This document shows, piece by piece, positions 55,151 through 64,000 of a stretch of 64,000 nt of DNA; the first letter of the stretch is position 1; each line of letters opens with the position of its first letter. A program made the translations under genes and the position numbers. A model generated the notes under the pieces. That model worked only from the letters and a program-made list of their open reading frames with translations. It ran no database searches and was not told where the DNA came from. The stretch comes from Methanothrix sp. (GTDB lineage Archaea > Halobacteriota > Methanosarcinia > Methanotrichales > Methanotrichaceae), in assembly GCF_024518575.1 (NCBI RefSeq), contig NZ_JANIHG010000004.1, forward strand, positions 18,254-82,253, in the 5' to 3' direction.

Positions 55151-55393
55151 ATGGACGAGCTGATGGGATTCGTTCTGGGGAACAGTCAGAGGGAGCGCGT
55201 GATACAGGTTCTTGGATCGAAGGGCCCGATGAGCGCCGAGAAGATCGCAAAGATCGAGAGGATAACGCCGCCTGCTATAAAAAAGGTGCTCCAGGATCTG
55301 AACGAGAGGGGTCTGATCGAGGAGTCGGCTGGCGCATGGCGCCTTACAGAGAAGGGTGTGGAGCTCGAGAGGGAGCTCAGGAGAAGATCATAA
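55151..55393 (+). CDS. Small winged-helix transcriptional regulator
   Basis: An 80-aa protein made of a single winged helix-turn-helix: [25 protein letters not shown] (helices 1-2), [20 protein letters not shown] (recognition helix) and a wing [12 protein letters not shown]. This resembles MarR/ArsR-type folds. It precedes the nitroreductase gene by 16 bp and is likely its co-transcribed regulator. No ligand-binding part is present. Confidence 0.78.
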   Translation: MDELMGFVLGNSQRERVIQVLGSKGPMSAEKIAKIERITPPAIKKVLQDLNERGLIEESAGAWRLTEKGVELERELRRRS

Positions 55394-55409
55394 AGAAGGA
55401 GGCGCTTGC

Positions 55410-55922
55410 ATGGATGTGATCGAGGCCATAAGAAAGAGGAGGAGCATAAGGAGATACCAGGACAGGCCGGTGGAGGAGGAGAAGCTCAATCGCATACTTG
55501 AGGCCGGAAGGCTTGCCCCGTCTGCAAAGAACCTCCAGGACTGGAAGTTCATAGTTGTGAGGGATCCGGAGAGGCGCAGGAGGCTTGCTGAGGCCGCCAA
55601 GAACCAGCAGTTCATCGCAGAGGCGCCTGTGGTCATAGCTGCCTGCGGCACAGAGACGAAATACGTGATGACATGCGGCCAGCACACCTACACCATAGAC
55701 GTGTCAATCGCACTCGACCACATGACGCTTGAGGCGACAGAGCTCGGTCTCGGGACGTGCTGGATCGGCGCATTCTACGAGGACAGGGTCAAGGAGATTC
55801 TGGAGGTGCCGGAGAGCATCCGCGTCGTCGCGCTCCTCCCTCTCGGATACCCTGCGGAGGACCCCGCGCCAAGGCCGAGAAAGGCCATGGAAGAGATTGT
55901 TTGCTATGAGAGATGGTGCTGA
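55410..55922 (+). CDS. Nitroreductase-family flavoprotein
   Basis: A 170-aa FMN-dependent reductase. It has the typical start [20 protein letters not shown], the FMN segment [15 protein letters not shown] and the C-terminal [20 protein letters not shown] with PLGYPAE. The ATG at 55410 follows AAGGAGG, which decides it against a start 54 bp further upstream. Natural substrate unknown. The stop lies 1 bp from the convergent phosphoribulokinase gene. Confidence 0.9.
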   Translation: MDVIEAIRKRRSIRRYQDRPVEEEKLNRILEAGRLAPSAKNLQDWKFIVVRDPERRRRLAEAAKNQQFIAEAPVVIAACGTETKYVMTCGQHTYTIDVSIALDHMTLEATELGLGTCWIGAFYEDRVKEILEVPESIRVVALLPLGYPAEDPAPRPRKAMEEIVCYERWC

Positions 55923-55923
55923 T

Positions 55924-56898
55924 TCAGGAGAGATTCGCGATCTTCTCCAGGAACCTCCATATCAGGATGAGCTGGGCCATCTCGGTCGCATTGACATAGC
56001 ATGCCTGATCCTCATGGATTCCTTCTGCCACAGAGGGCACGTCTCTGCCTAAAAAGTTGCAGAGCTTCCTCTCCAGGTCTTTGATCATGGTAAGGGGAAA
56101 CTCGCCATCTAGGGTCATGACCCCCACCCTCTTACCGTAGTAGTCATCCCTCTGGAACTCTATCGAGAACTCACGCTCTGTCAGCCGCATTATCCTGCTC
56201 AGGTCTATGGTGAGATCGACCTCGTCCAAGGGCTGATCCAGAATCTGCTGGATGATCCGCACCGAGTACTTCTCACGGCCAGAGCCCCTCGCGATATCCG
56301 TCCACTCCGGAGGGATCCTCGAGTCCTGGATCTTTATCACCATCTCCGCATAGACCTTCTGCACATCCACGTAGAGCTTGTAGTCCGGCTCCCTCTCCAG
56401 GATCTCCCTCATCACATCCTCCGGATCATAGCCCCGCTCCCCCACATCCCTCCGGAGCTTCCATCTCCTCTTCACAGCTCTGCTGGGATCGACGAAGATC
56501 TTGAGGTCCGAGAGCTCTCTGAGCTCCTCTGTGTAGAAGGGATGAAGGCCCTCGACGATGATTACAGGCGAGGGCTCGAATGTGACCGGCCCCCTGATCT
56601 CGCCGGTTGAGTGATCGTAGACGGGCTTTTCTACCGGAAGCCCTCTCCGGAGCATCTCAAGATGCTCAGCCAGCAGATCGAGCCTGTTTGCCTCCGGTCT
56701 CAGCGGCGTTATCCCCAACGCCTTTCGCTGCCTGCGATCGAGACTGTGATAGTCGTCCATCGAGAAGGTGCTGACCATATCCTCGCCCAGCATCCGGCGG
56801 ATGCCTCTGGTGAATGTTGTCTTGCCAGATCCACTATCTCCGGCGACCGCAACAACAAACACCCTGCCTGAGTCACGGATCTTCTCAAAAAGCCGCAT
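55924..56898 (-). CDS. prk: Phosphoribulokinase (archaeal type)
   Basis: A 324-aa P-loop kinase. Walker A GDSGSGKTT is near residues 20-28, FSMDDYHSLDRRQR and VYDHSTGEI follow, with VIIVEGLHPFYTEELR as the Walker B-like region. This combination matches phosphoribulokinase of Methanospirillum-type methanogens more than plain uridine kinase, and the C-terminal 100 residues are an extension absent from uridine kinase. With RuBisCO it would operate the reductive hexulose-phosphate pathway. RuBisCO is not in this window. An HTH regulator lies just upstream on the same strand. Confidence 0.8.
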   Translation of the reverse strand: MRLFEKIRDSGRVFVVAVAGDSGSGKTTFTRGIRRMLGEDMVSTFSMDDYHSLDRRQRKALGITPLRPEANRLDLLAEHLEMLRRGLPVEKPVYDHSTGEIRGPVTFEPSPVIIVEGLHPFYTEELRELSDLKIFVDPSRAVKRRWKLRRDVGERGYDPEDVMREILEREPDYKLYVDVQKVYAEMVIKIQDSRIPPEWTDIARGSGREKYSVRIIQQILDQPLDEVDLTIDLSRIMRLTEREFSIEFQRDDYYGKRVGVMTLDGEFPLTMIKDLERKLCNFLGRDVPSVAEGIHEDQACYVNATEMAQLILIWRFLEKIANLS

Positions 56899-56951
56899 GG
56901 ATTCCTGCCCTTCCGGATATTCGATAAAATAGCGCCCGGTGCGCTGTGATC

Positions 56952-57887
56952 CTAATAGGCGGAGCTCTCGCGCTTCATCATCAGGAGATCTGCGAAGTCC
57001 TTTCTGCTATCGATTTTCTCTATCTCCTTCCGGCCTATGACCGCGGTCCTCTCTATCCTGTCCACCCTCGTCTCGCCATCGACAATGAGCGCAGAGTGTG
57101 TGAGTGTGACGGATGAAAGGCTGCTCATGAGCCTCGCACGCTTGACCATGCTCGTGGTGAGCCTGCTCACGCCCGTGAGAACCACCATCTCATCATCTCT
57201 CGTTATCGCGTTGAAGGGGGCCTGAGATATCGGAAATACGCGAAGCCCGATCTCCACGAGCCTCCGGAGGATGCTGTCCTTGATCTCCGCAGTGACCTCC
57301 TCCACGAAACGCTGTCTGAAGATATCCACAGCCTGGATCAGCTCCTCATCGAAGATCTCCTCTAGCTTCAGCGCTATATCTATCGATGTGTCCATCGATT
57401 CGCTCTCGTACTTGCTCACAGTGCGCCTTGAAACGCCGAGCTCCGCTGCCAGCTCGCCGATCGATATCCCACGCTCGATCCTCAGCTTCCGGAGCATCTC
57501 CCCATCGATTTTAACATAAAGACCTCCATGTGCCGCATAGACCAGGGGAGGGATGCCTCCCAGCAGATAATCAGCAAGCGTCGGCAGGCTCACCGTCGGA
57601 ACGCCGTACCTGAAGTAGACTGCGCCCCTCTCGAGCATCTGATCTCTGGTCTTCTCACCCACAATCAGCGGCTGCCCGAGCAGATGGCCTGCAAGTCTGG
57701 TGATCTCGCGAGCTGTGCGCTCGTTGAGGCCGTCTATGTTCGAGAGTATCTTGAGCAGCAGGAGCAGCTCCTCTCGCCTGGCTGCAAGATCAAAGCTCCT
57801 CGGCCTGATGTCGCACATGGACGAGACCAGGAAGCCCGCCTCTCTCAGCACGTTGATCACGCCGCGAGTCAGAAGCTCCTTCTCCAT
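56952..57887 (-). CDS. Archaeal HTH transcriptional regulator (Cro/CI-type helix)
   Basis: A 311-aa protein of an archaeal regulator family. An N-terminal domain of about 130 residues is followed by an XRE-type helix-turn-helix (LRIERGISIGELAAELGVSRRTVSKYES, residues about 133-160) and a further C-terminal domain with conserved VLTGVSRLTTSMVKRA. TATA-like ATTTAAATA about 25 bp before the ATG suggests a leaderless transcript. It lies 53 bp upstream of prk and may control it. Confidence 0.82.
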   Translation of the reverse strand: MEKELLTRGVINVLREAGFLVSSMCDIRPRSFDLAARREELLLLLKILSNIDGLNERTAREITRLAGHLLGQPLIVGEKTRDQMLERGAVYFRYGVPTVSLPTLADYLLGGIPPLVYAAHGGLYVKIDGEMLRKLRIERGISIGELAAELGVSRRTVSKYESESMDTSIDIALKLEEIFDEELIQAVDIFRQRFVEEVTAEIKDSILRRLVEIGLRVFPISQAPFNAITRDDEMVVLTGVSRLTTSMVKRARLMSSLSSVTLTHSALIVDGETRVDRIERTAVIGRKEIEKIDSRKDFADLLMMKRESSAY

Positions 57888-58196
57888 CGCTGTATTAAAT
57901 CCGAAGAGCAGCTATTTAAATCTTGAGCCAGCCACTCCGTTCTATGCAGCTGAGGTTTTGTATTTGGAGTGCCAGAGCCTGGCGCCTTTGATCTGAAATA
58001 CCAGCTGTTCTTGGGCTTGAATTGCTGAAGGAGATATTTGCAATCGACAGCTTGGGGCGAGATGCCTACGAATCCCGGTGCTGGATCTTTCAATGATCCG
58101 AGGCCACGAATAATCTCTGGATCGCTTTTACCCCACTATGGGGCTGCATCAGCCATTCATAAAATTGAAATAACTTGTTCCCTTCCGGTTACGACC
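57888..58196. promoter_or_regulatory. Divergent promoter region between the regulator and argG
   Basis: The region carries ATTTAAATA (57912-57920, for the minus-strand regulator) and TTCATAAAA (58156-58164, for argG, giving a short leader before 58197). No gene is recognised in between. Confidence 0.5.
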
Positions 58197-59381
58197 ATGA
58201 CAGACAAAGCTGAGGTTGCTCTTGCTTATTCCGGCGGGCTTGACACATCTGTTTGCATTCCGCTTCTGCGTGAGCGTTACGGCATGAGGCGCGTTGTCAC
58301 AGTGCTTGTTGATGTGGGCCAGCCGCCAGCGGACATCGAGCGCGGAAACAGGCGGGCTGAGAAGCTGAGCGATGAGCACTACGTCATAGACGCGAAGGAT
58401 GAGTTCGTCAGGGACTACATATTCCCGCTCATCAAGGCGAACGGCTCTTACGAGGGCTATGTCCTCGGAACCGCCATAGCGAGGCCTCTGATAGCCAGGA
58501 AGGTCGTCGATGTTGCAAGAAGGCTGGGGATAAACGCGCTGGCACATGGATGCACTGGAAGGGGCAACGACCAGCTCAGGTTCGAGGCGGTATTCAGGGC
58601 CACCGGAATGAGGGTCATTGCGCCCATGAGGGACCTGGACCTCTCGAGGGAGTGGGAGATAGACTACGCGAGGGAGCATGGCATAGACGTCCAGGCATCG
58701 AAAGAGCGCCCCTGGTCCATCGACGAGAACCTATGGTCGAGATCGATCGAGGGCGGGATGCTCGAGGACCCGTTCTTCGAGCCGCCTGATGAGATCTACG
58801 AGTGGACCAGAACACCTGACGGGAGCGTGCCTCCGGAGATAGTCGAGATCGAGTTCGAGCGCGGCGTGCCCGTGGCGCTCAACGGCGAGCGGCTCGGCGG
58901 GGTCGAGCTGATCAGACGTCTGAATCTCATCGCAGGAAGGCACGGAATCGGACGCACTGACATGATAGAGGATCGCGTGCTCGGGCTCAAGGCGAGGGAG
59001 AACTACGAGCATCCTGCAGCGACCGTTCTACTGACGGCCCACAGGGACCTTGAGCAGCTTGTGCTCTCCAGAGCTGAGCTCAGGTTCAAGGCCGGCGTCG
59101 ATGAGGCATGGGCCGAGATGGCCTACATGGGACTCGTGGACGATCCGCTTTTCGCAGACCTGAACGCGTTCATCGACCAGGCCAACTCCAGGGTCAATGG
59201 AGTCGTTCGCATGAAGCTATTCTGCGGCAATGCGATGCCTGTGGGCAGGAGATCCCCTGATGCGCTCTACTCCCAGGAGATGGTATCGTTCGACTCCCAG
59301 ACGCTTAGCCAGCGGGACGCCGAGGGCTTCGCAAAGTACCACGGCTTCCAGGCCAGGCTGCTCAGGAAGAGATCAGGTTGA
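58197..59381 (+). CDS. argG: Argininosuccinate synthase
   Basis: A 394-aa enzyme joining citrulline and aspartate, the step after ornithine carbamoyltransferase (argF at 1.8 kb). The PP-loop SGGLDTS is at residues 12-18, and [17 protein letters not shown] and [14 protein letters not shown] follow as family signatures. The ATG at 58197 is chosen because the protein begins a few residues before the PP-loop strand (VALAYSGG) as usual; the longer frame upstream lacks features. Normal length. Confidence 0.95.
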   Translation: MTDKAEVALAYSGGLDTSVCIPLLRERYGMRRVVTVLVDVGQPPADIERGNRRAEKLSDEHYVIDAKDEFVRDYIFPLIKANGSYEGYVLGTAIARPLIARKVVDVARRLGINALAHGCTGRGNDQLRFEAVFRATGMRVIAPMRDLDLSREWEIDYAREHGIDVQASKERPWSIDENLWSRSIEGGMLEDPFFEPPDEIYEWTRTPDGSVPPEIVEIEFERGVPVALNGERLGGVELIRRLNLIAGRHGIGRTDMIEDRVLGLKARENYEHPAATVLLTAHRDLEQLVLSRAELRFKAGVDEAWAEMAYMGLVDDPLFADLNAFIDQANSRVNGVVRMKLFCGNAMPVGRRSPDALYSQEMVSFDSQTLSQRDAEGFAKYHGFQARLLRKRSG

Positions 59382-59540
59382 TTGTGAGGGGCAGAAGCGC
59401 AGTACATGCAGCAGGCCGCCGAGCGCATGGGATCGCCCCACGGCCTGCAAAGCTGCTGCAGCTCAGCTGACCGTCATGCAGGGGATCGAACCTGAGGGAA
59501 TGCAGGACTCCTGAAAGAGATGCGCAAGGCTGCGCCTCTT

Positions 59541-60428
59541 TCAGATATCTATCTCCTCGATATCATCGTTCTCCAGATCGACGAGGCTGCTTATGCGCTT
59601 CGATCCCGTTTGTCTCCTTCTACCTGGCTGTGGCTTTGTGTATGCATCAGGCTTGAGCGATTCGGCTCTGCTATCTGCCTCATAATCTACAGGCAACTTT
59701 CCGCGAACAGGGGGATCCTGCATCTCCACTTCGCCGGGCGTCCTCGTCTCCGCATGCACCTCAGGCATAACATGCGCCTCAGCAGGCATGCTCTCTTCGA
59801 TCGCCTGCTCCTTTCTGATGGCACTCAGAGCTGTGAGGACCATCTGTTTGTACTCAGAGATGTTCGTGGAGTAGTGGCCCCTGGCCTTCCTGCAGTCCTC
59901 GACCGTCGTTGCCTCAGGATGGTAGATGGTTCCTGGCCGGAAGTCTGTGCTCTGAGGCACGTCTATGCTGCGCATGAGCTCCAGCCTCTCGAGCGTCCTG
60001 CGCGCAGCCTCGATGATCCACTTGTTACGGGTATCGAGATCCACCTTCTGTACGGCCTCTGCCCTTATCGAAGTTATCTTCCTCCCATCCTCAGTCTCAT
60101 AGACTGATGGCTTGCCGACGACCGCAACAAACGATGGGATCTCGATCTCCGCGAGCGCTCTGGATGCCTCGGGCTGGTACTGTCCCGCGTATATCAGGAT
60201 GCTGCCTGTCGGGTCCGCCAGCCTCCCGCGCCAGTACTCGACCTCCTCGCCGATGTCATCCCTCTCTATCAGCGTTCCAACAACAAAAACCCGATTGCAT
60301 CTGGCGCCCGTTGGAGTCAGGAGATACTGTGGAGCGTACTGCGAGTCGTCTCCCTCCCGGAAGGAGAGATCTGACCTTTTAAGTTCAGCTAAGAACACCC
60401 TCCTGGCGACCTCTCTGGAGTACATCAT
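59541..60428 (-). CDS. RPA-associated protein (OB-fold, COG3390-type)
   Basis: A 295-aa protein starting with REVARRVFLAELKRSD, then an OB fold (NRVFVVGTLIERDDIGEEVEYWRGRLADPTGSILIYAGQY, FVAVVGKPSVYETEDGR) and an acidic C-terminal half that is probably disordered. It overlaps the RPA gene by 4 bp, the known arrangement of archaeal rpa-associated protein genes. It likely binds RPA and single-stranded DNA. The final residues (DLENDDIEEIDI) are acidic. Confidence 0.85.
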   Translation of the reverse strand: MMYSREVARRVFLAELKRSDLSFREGDDSQYAPQYLLTPTGARCNRVFVVGTLIERDDIGEEVEYWRGRLADPTGSILIYAGQYQPEASRALAEIEIPSFVAVVGKPSVYETEDGRKITSIRAEAVQKVDLDTRNKWIIEAARRTLERLELMRSIDVPQSTDFRPGTIYHPEATTVEDCRKARGHYSTNISEYKQMVLTALSAIRKEQAIEESMPAEAHVMPEVHAETRTPGEVEMQDPPVRGKLPVDYEADSRAESLKPDAYTKPQPGRRRQTGSKRISSLVDLENDDIEEIDI

Positions 60429-61642
60429 AGCCCCTCCGCCCTGCTCACTAGCAGAGATAAATCCTCATCACTGAAAGGCATCTCCTTTATGCTGTCCACC
60501 AGAAGGTACCTGTCCCTCACCGGTCCGGTGACCTCGAAGTACCTCCCTATCAGCTTCTCCTCGATGAGCGCGAGGACAACCTCATGATCCAGCGCCTCCA
60601 TGGCCATCTCCTTCGCCTGCTCCATGGTGAGGCCGATGAGCTCCTCAACGCGCTCGCGGTTTATCAGGATGTCCTGAACGATCAGGCCATCGTCTATTGC
60701 AGCCTTGACCCTGAGATCGTAAACACCCTCCACCTTGCCGTGCTCTGCGCACATGCCCTTTGACAGGGGCCTCTTGCATGTCGGGCATCTCTTGATTAGT
60801 CCAGATCCCTTCTGTATATCGACTATGGCGCCTGAGATCCTTCTGTTCAGCGATACCTCGATCGGCTCTTCGGTCTCCTCTATGACGGTGCTTCTGTTTA
60901 TCTTGACGCTGAACCTTCCCTGGAACTCGTCCGTGACGAGATTCCTGAAAAGATAGCTCCTCCCCTCGACAAGATCTGGCTGCTCTGACTTCGCCCACTT
61001 GACGAACCTCACGACGCCTGTCTCATCCCCTAGCAGGCCCTGCTGCTGGATGGAATCGCTTGAGGGCTCCCAGAGCTGGACGACCTTGGCCCTGAGGTTG
61101 ATCCACTGGCCTGGCCCGCTGATGTCCACGACCTTATAATCTGCAGAGCTCTGTGGAAGCACAGCAGACTCTATATCCCTATCGAGCTCTGCGATCTCGG
61201 TGCTTCTGTTTATCTTGACGCTGAACCTCCCCTGGAACTCGTCCGTGACGAGATTCCTGAGAAGATAGCTCCTCCCCTCGACAAGATCTGGCTGCTCTGA
61301 CTTCGCCCACTTGACGAACCGTATGTTTCCAGTCTCGTCTCCCAGAATCCCTGCCTGGGATATCGCCGGACTGGGGGAATCAAACAGGCTCAGGACCTTG
61401 GCCTCCAGGTCCACCCATCTTCCAGGCTCGCGGATCTGGTTTATCTTCACCTGCTCGCTCTTTCTGGCAGGTAGCGCGACGCCCTTCTCCTTCAGGAAGT
61501 AGTTTAGAACGCTTCTCTGCGCCTCCCGGGGAGGGACCTGAAACTTGTCCACAAGAAGTCTGTATCTCTTCTCCACATCCTCGGTGCTGACGCTGATCCC
61601 AAGCTCGCTGAGCCTGGATACGATCTGCTCAATATCTTTCAT
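60425..61642 (-). CDS. rpa: Replication protein A with duplicated OB folds and a zinc finger
   Basis: A 405-aa single-stranded DNA-binding protein for replication and repair. Two tandem OB folds (about residues 65-160 and 170-265) share the phrase FVKWAKSEQPDLVEGRSYLL/F and on; at the DNA level 123 bp are nearly identical (61198-61320 and 60886-61008). A zinc finger of the CPTC-x8-C-x2-H type (CPTCKRPLSKGMCAEHG) lies near residue 295, followed by a third OB-like segment. The pair with its associated protein is a single operon. Confidence 0.93.
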   Translation of the reverse strand: MKDIEQIVSRLSELGISVSTEDVEKRYRLLVDKFQVPPREAQRSVLNYFLKEKGVALPARKSEQVKINQIREPGRWVDLEAKVLSLFDSPSPAISQAGILGDETGNIRFVKWAKSEQPDLVEGRSYLLRNLVTDEFQGRFSVKINRSTEIAELDRDIESAVLPQSSADYKVVDISGPGQWINLRAKVVQLWEPSSDSIQQQGLLGDETGVVRFVKWAKSEQPDLVEGRSYLFRNLVTDEFQGRFSVKINRSTVIEETEEPIEVSLNRRISGAIVDIQKGSGLIKRCPTCKRPLSKGMCAEHGKVEGVYDLRVKAAIDDGLIVQDILINRERVEELIGLTMEQAKEMAMEALDHEVVLALIEEKLIGRYFEVTGPVRDRYLLVDSIKEMPFSDEDLSLLVSRAEGL

Positions 61643-61826
61643 TCAACCAGCCTCTAGTTTTCTTTGAGAGGTGATATGAAGTGTGACAGCATCATAGATA
61701 AACTCATGCCATCCGCGGCGAAAGTAATATCTGATCCAGACAGGGCTAAAGCGCCAGGAAGATGAGAAAACAGTCGTGAGCATAAATGCGGAAAGATTAT
61801 AACATGATACCACCACTCACTCTCTG

Positions 61827-62267
61827 ATGCCCAGATGTAGGAGGCTACTTGCGATAGCTCTGGTGATTATGGTCCTCGGTATTGCAGAGTCGCAGCCGAT
61901 GATTCGTATAGGATCCAAGACCGATCCCGAGGCTCATCTCTTCACATACGACCAGAAGTTCAGGGAGAGCACGCGCTTCATGAACTACAATCTGAGCATG
62001 GTCGGTGAGAAGGAGTTCGAGGACTGCAGCAGGCTTTCATCGCGCATGGATCTCAGGATGTTCCCGAGCTGGACCGAGCTGGTCATAAACGCGAACTTCA
62101 GCGGCATAGGCAGGATGGGGTATGTTGTATACGATGAGGAGCGTCAGCAGCCCAGAGAGGAGCAGTCGACGATCACCCACATGTTCATAGGAAACTTCAG
62201 CATGGACGAGCGGCTGCTGGTCGCGAAGAACCACGCCATGGAGTCCGGATACCTGCCTCCAGTGTAG
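61827..62267 (+). CDS. Hypothetical exported protein
   Basis: A 146-aa protein with an N-terminal signal peptide (MPRCRRLLAIALVIMVLGIA), a likely cleavage site near residue 21-23, and a mature part without Cys. No family is recognised. It includes FTYDQKFRESTRFMNYNLSM and ITHMFIGNFSMDERLLV, looking like a beta-rich folded domain. It lies alone between RPA and the second DHH gene. Confidence 0.65.
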   Translation: MPRCRRLLAIALVIMVLGIAESQPMIRIGSKTDPEAHLFTYDQKFRESTRFMNYNLSMVGEKEFEDCSRLSSRMDLRMFPSWTELVINANFSGIGRMGYVVYDEERQQPREEQSTITHMFIGNFSMDERLLVAKNHAMESGYLPPV

Positions 62268-62315
62268 ATGTTACCCCCAACTGCGCCTTGGCACTCATGG
62301 ACCACACGCTTGCAT

Positions 62316-63728
62316 TCAAGCGCTCCTGTTACTCTTCAGCTGCTCTCCGACGATTCTGTCAATTATTGAGAGAAACTCATCCCTGCTCTGTGGGGGTATC
62401 GTGGCGCCGGCTGCGATGCTGTGGCCTCCTCCGGCGCCGCCAACCTCACCGGCTGATGCAGATACCGCACGCGAGAGGTCCAGGCCCGCTCTCACAAGAT
62501 CCTGCGTCCCCCGCGCCGAGACCTTGAGCATGCCATCCGGAGTGGATGCAAATGCCAGAATGGGCTTCGATCTGTCTGCTATCTGAAATACCATCCCTGC
62601 CACGATTCCCACTATGGTATCGAGAATATCCTCACCCGCATCGAAGTACTGTATGTTCGACAGCTGCACAAGGCCGCGCTCCTTCACCAGCTTTATGCCG
62701 TTCAGAAGGTTCTGCCTGTGCTGGCTCAGAAGAAGCCTCGCCTCCTCCAGCGCCACATCCCTGTCACCGAGGCAGACATCCAGGCCGGTCCTGGAGTGGC
62801 CGTACCTCGCCGTGGCGTTCAGGAGCGTGGAGAACTCGCTCGCATCCCGTAGCTCCGTGCCCTCTCGCTCCCTTGTGAGCGTGTAGACCTCCCCGACGAG
62901 ACGCTCGAGCCTGAAGCCGGGGATACCAGAGCGCAGACCATGACGGATCAGTCCAGACACGATTCTTGCGCGCTCATCCCGGTCCAGATCTATCCACCTC
63001 CTCCATCTCTCCCCACCGAGACGTATGCCGATCTCTTTGAGGAATGAGATGCACGCCTCCTCATCTCCTGAGAGACCTGGAATGTACGGATCTGTCGAGT
63101 ACTCGAGCATCTTGAAGACGGGGCGAGTCTGTTTGCCGAAGAGTTTGATATCAGGGCCGAATGAGAGGACGCCTGCTCGCGACCCGGTCTCTATTATCCT
63201 CCGGTTGAGACCAACGAGCCTGCCCGACGAGAGATCCTGGAGATCTCCGACAGCGCCGACCACCGCGAGCGCAGAGAGGTCCTCGTTTTTCCCCAGAGCA
63301 TTCGCGAGAAGGAATGCAGTGCCACTGCCGCTTATCTGGGTCGCCCCATCCCCGCCGAGGAGATGAGGATTTATGTGGATTATTCCTCTAAAGCGCTCGG
63401 TGCTTCCAGGACGGTGGTGGTCCGCGACAACAGCTTTGATGCTGAGAGATGAGATCTCCTGGATCATGCCGCTTCCAAGATCTGTGAATACCACCAGATC
63501 TGAGCCCACATCTGCGATGCTCTCAAGTTCGTTTTTTGTGAGCTGCTTGAAGAATAATGGAGTGTGATCTATGCCCTTTCTCGAGAGTGCTGCGCATATC
63601 ACTCCAGCTGCGGTCAGCCCATCCGCATCGATGTGCGATACGACCAGGACATCCTTTGACCTGGAGATGGCATCCGCACCATCCTCAGCCAGCTTCTTCA
63701 GAGATTCGCAGATATTCTCTATGTTCAC
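62316..63728 (-). CDS. DHH-family phosphoesterase (RecJ/GAN-like)
   Basis: A 470-aa single-domain DHH/DHHA1 protein. The motifs are SHIDADGLTA (residue about 30), FTDLGSGM, AVVADHHRPGS (the DHH motif near 105), GAVGDLQD and a C-terminal GGAGGGHSIAAGA of DHHA1. It is like the archaeal RecJ homologue that joins GINS at the replication fork (GAN), which fits the neighbouring RPA genes. The GTG at 63728 is preferred because AAGGGGGT precedes it and family proteins begin here; the frame stays open to 63932. Confidence 0.85.
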   Translation of the reverse strand: MNIENICESLKKLAEDGADAISRSKDVLVVSHIDADGLTAAGVICAALSRKGIDHTPLFFKQLTKNELESIADVGSDLVVFTDLGSGMIQEISSLSIKAVVADHHRPGSTERFRGIIHINPHLLGGDGATQISGSGTAFLLANALGKNEDLSALAVVGAVGDLQDLSSGRLVGLNRRIIETGSRAGVLSFGPDIKLFGKQTRPVFKMLEYSTDPYIPGLSGDEEACISFLKEIGIRLGGERWRRWIDLDRDERARIVSGLIRHGLRSGIPGFRLERLVGEVYTLTREREGTELRDASEFSTLLNATARYGHSRTGLDVCLGDRDVALEEARLLLSQHRQNLLNGIKLVKERGLVQLSNIQYFDAGEDILDTIVGIVAGMVFQIADRSKPILAFASTPDGMLKVSARGTQDLVRAGLDLSRAVSASAGEVGGAGGGHSIAAGATIPPQSRDEFLSIIDRIVGEQLKSNRSA

Positions 63729-63887
63729 CGACCCCCTTCGAGAGATAATCACACAACTTTTAAGCCTTCTGCGAGAATGGATGCATCCGTGCTCCTGGAT
63801 GAGCGTGCTTGTGAGACCTGAGCTATATATGAGACCAACAGCGTATCGCCTCGAATTCCGGAGGTGCTGTGCTGGTGTGTGATAATC

Positions 63888-64000
63888 CCCTGCATAGCAC
63901 TCAGTGCTCTCTGAGCCGGTGCAGCACAACAATTCAGATCATAACTCTAGAATCAATGTGACCCTGCATAGCACTCAGTGCTCTCTGAGCCGGTGCAGCA
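63888..64000. CRISPR. Possible start of a CRISPR array: two 39-bp repeats with one 35-bp spacer
   Basis: An identical 39-bp unit beginning CCCTGCATAGCACTCAGTGC and ending CCGGTGCAGCA occurs at 63888-63926 and 63962-64000, separated by 35 bp of unrelated sequence (63927-63961). The repeat contains the palindrome AGCACTCAGTGCT. Repeat and spacer lengths suit CRISPR, but the window ends at the second repeat, and only one spacer is visible. The 160 bp to the left could be a leader. No cas gene is in the window. Confidence 0.5.

Overview
The window looks like a chromosome segment of an acetate-using methanogenic archaeon, most likely a Methanothrix (Methanosaeta) species close to M. thermophila. 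That assignment is an inference from content. Evidence includes three AMP-forming acetyl-CoA synthetase genes in tandem with no acetate kinase/phosphotransacetylase, tungsten-type formylmethanofuran dehydrogenase subunits, a Tfx-type regulator, archaeal RPA/RadB/7S RNA, deoxyhypusine synthase, methanopterin biosynthesis, TATA boxes about 25 bp before leaderless starts, and a GC-rich coding background with AT-rich promoters.

Layout. 1-2.9 kb: end of a formylmethanofuran dehydrogenase operon, then argF and tRNA-Leu. 3-9.8 kb: three acs paralogues on the minus strand, each with its own promoter and leader. 9.8-10.7 kb: AT-rich gap holding a possible structured RNA. 10.7-14.2 kb: an unusual three-gene unit (MoxR-like ATPase, GXGXG beta-helix protein, VWA protein). 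14.4-18.4 kb: deoxyhypusine synthase, then Tfx regulator overlapping a tungstate ABC transporter. 18.9-34.7 kb: housekeeping and biosynthesis (pheA, class II HMG-CoA reductase, a fused methanopterin-pathway enzyme, M42 peptidase, hisS, a MgtA-type P-ATPase, ileS, bifunctional nuclease, RNase Z, radB). 35-43.8 kb: stress protein, radical SAM enzyme, pdxT/pdxS, two FtsX-type permeases and an MFS carrier, with repeats in between. 44-47.7 kb: a four-gene operon for a diacetamido-uronic acid sugar nucleotide, probably for surface glycans. 48-54.4 kb: ABC ATPase, a second radical SAM protein and a large DHH protein. 54.8-64 kb: SRP 7S RNA, a nitroreductase, phosphoribulokinase with its own regulator, argG, RPA with its partner protein, a second DHH phosphoesterase, and one repeat-spacer-repeat unit at the right edge that may open a CRISPR array.

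How it fits together. Acetate is activated by the Acs enzymes. Fwd plus the tungstate transporter and Tfx form a metal-dependent C1 branch. The phosphoribulokinase suggests the RuBisCO-linked reductive hexulose-phosphate route known from some methanogens. The most striking non-coding signal is a family of about 116-bp elements with 15-16 bp terminal inverted repeats and 8-bp target duplications: six copies plus one divergent relative, scattered from 18.6 to 50.1 kb and mostly beside promoters. No transposase for them is present. The most interesting coding candidate for an undescribed system is the MoxR-GXGXG-VWA module.

Stop codons and reading frames are read directly. Start codons are chosen from RBS, TATA spacing and family N-termini, and no database search was run.
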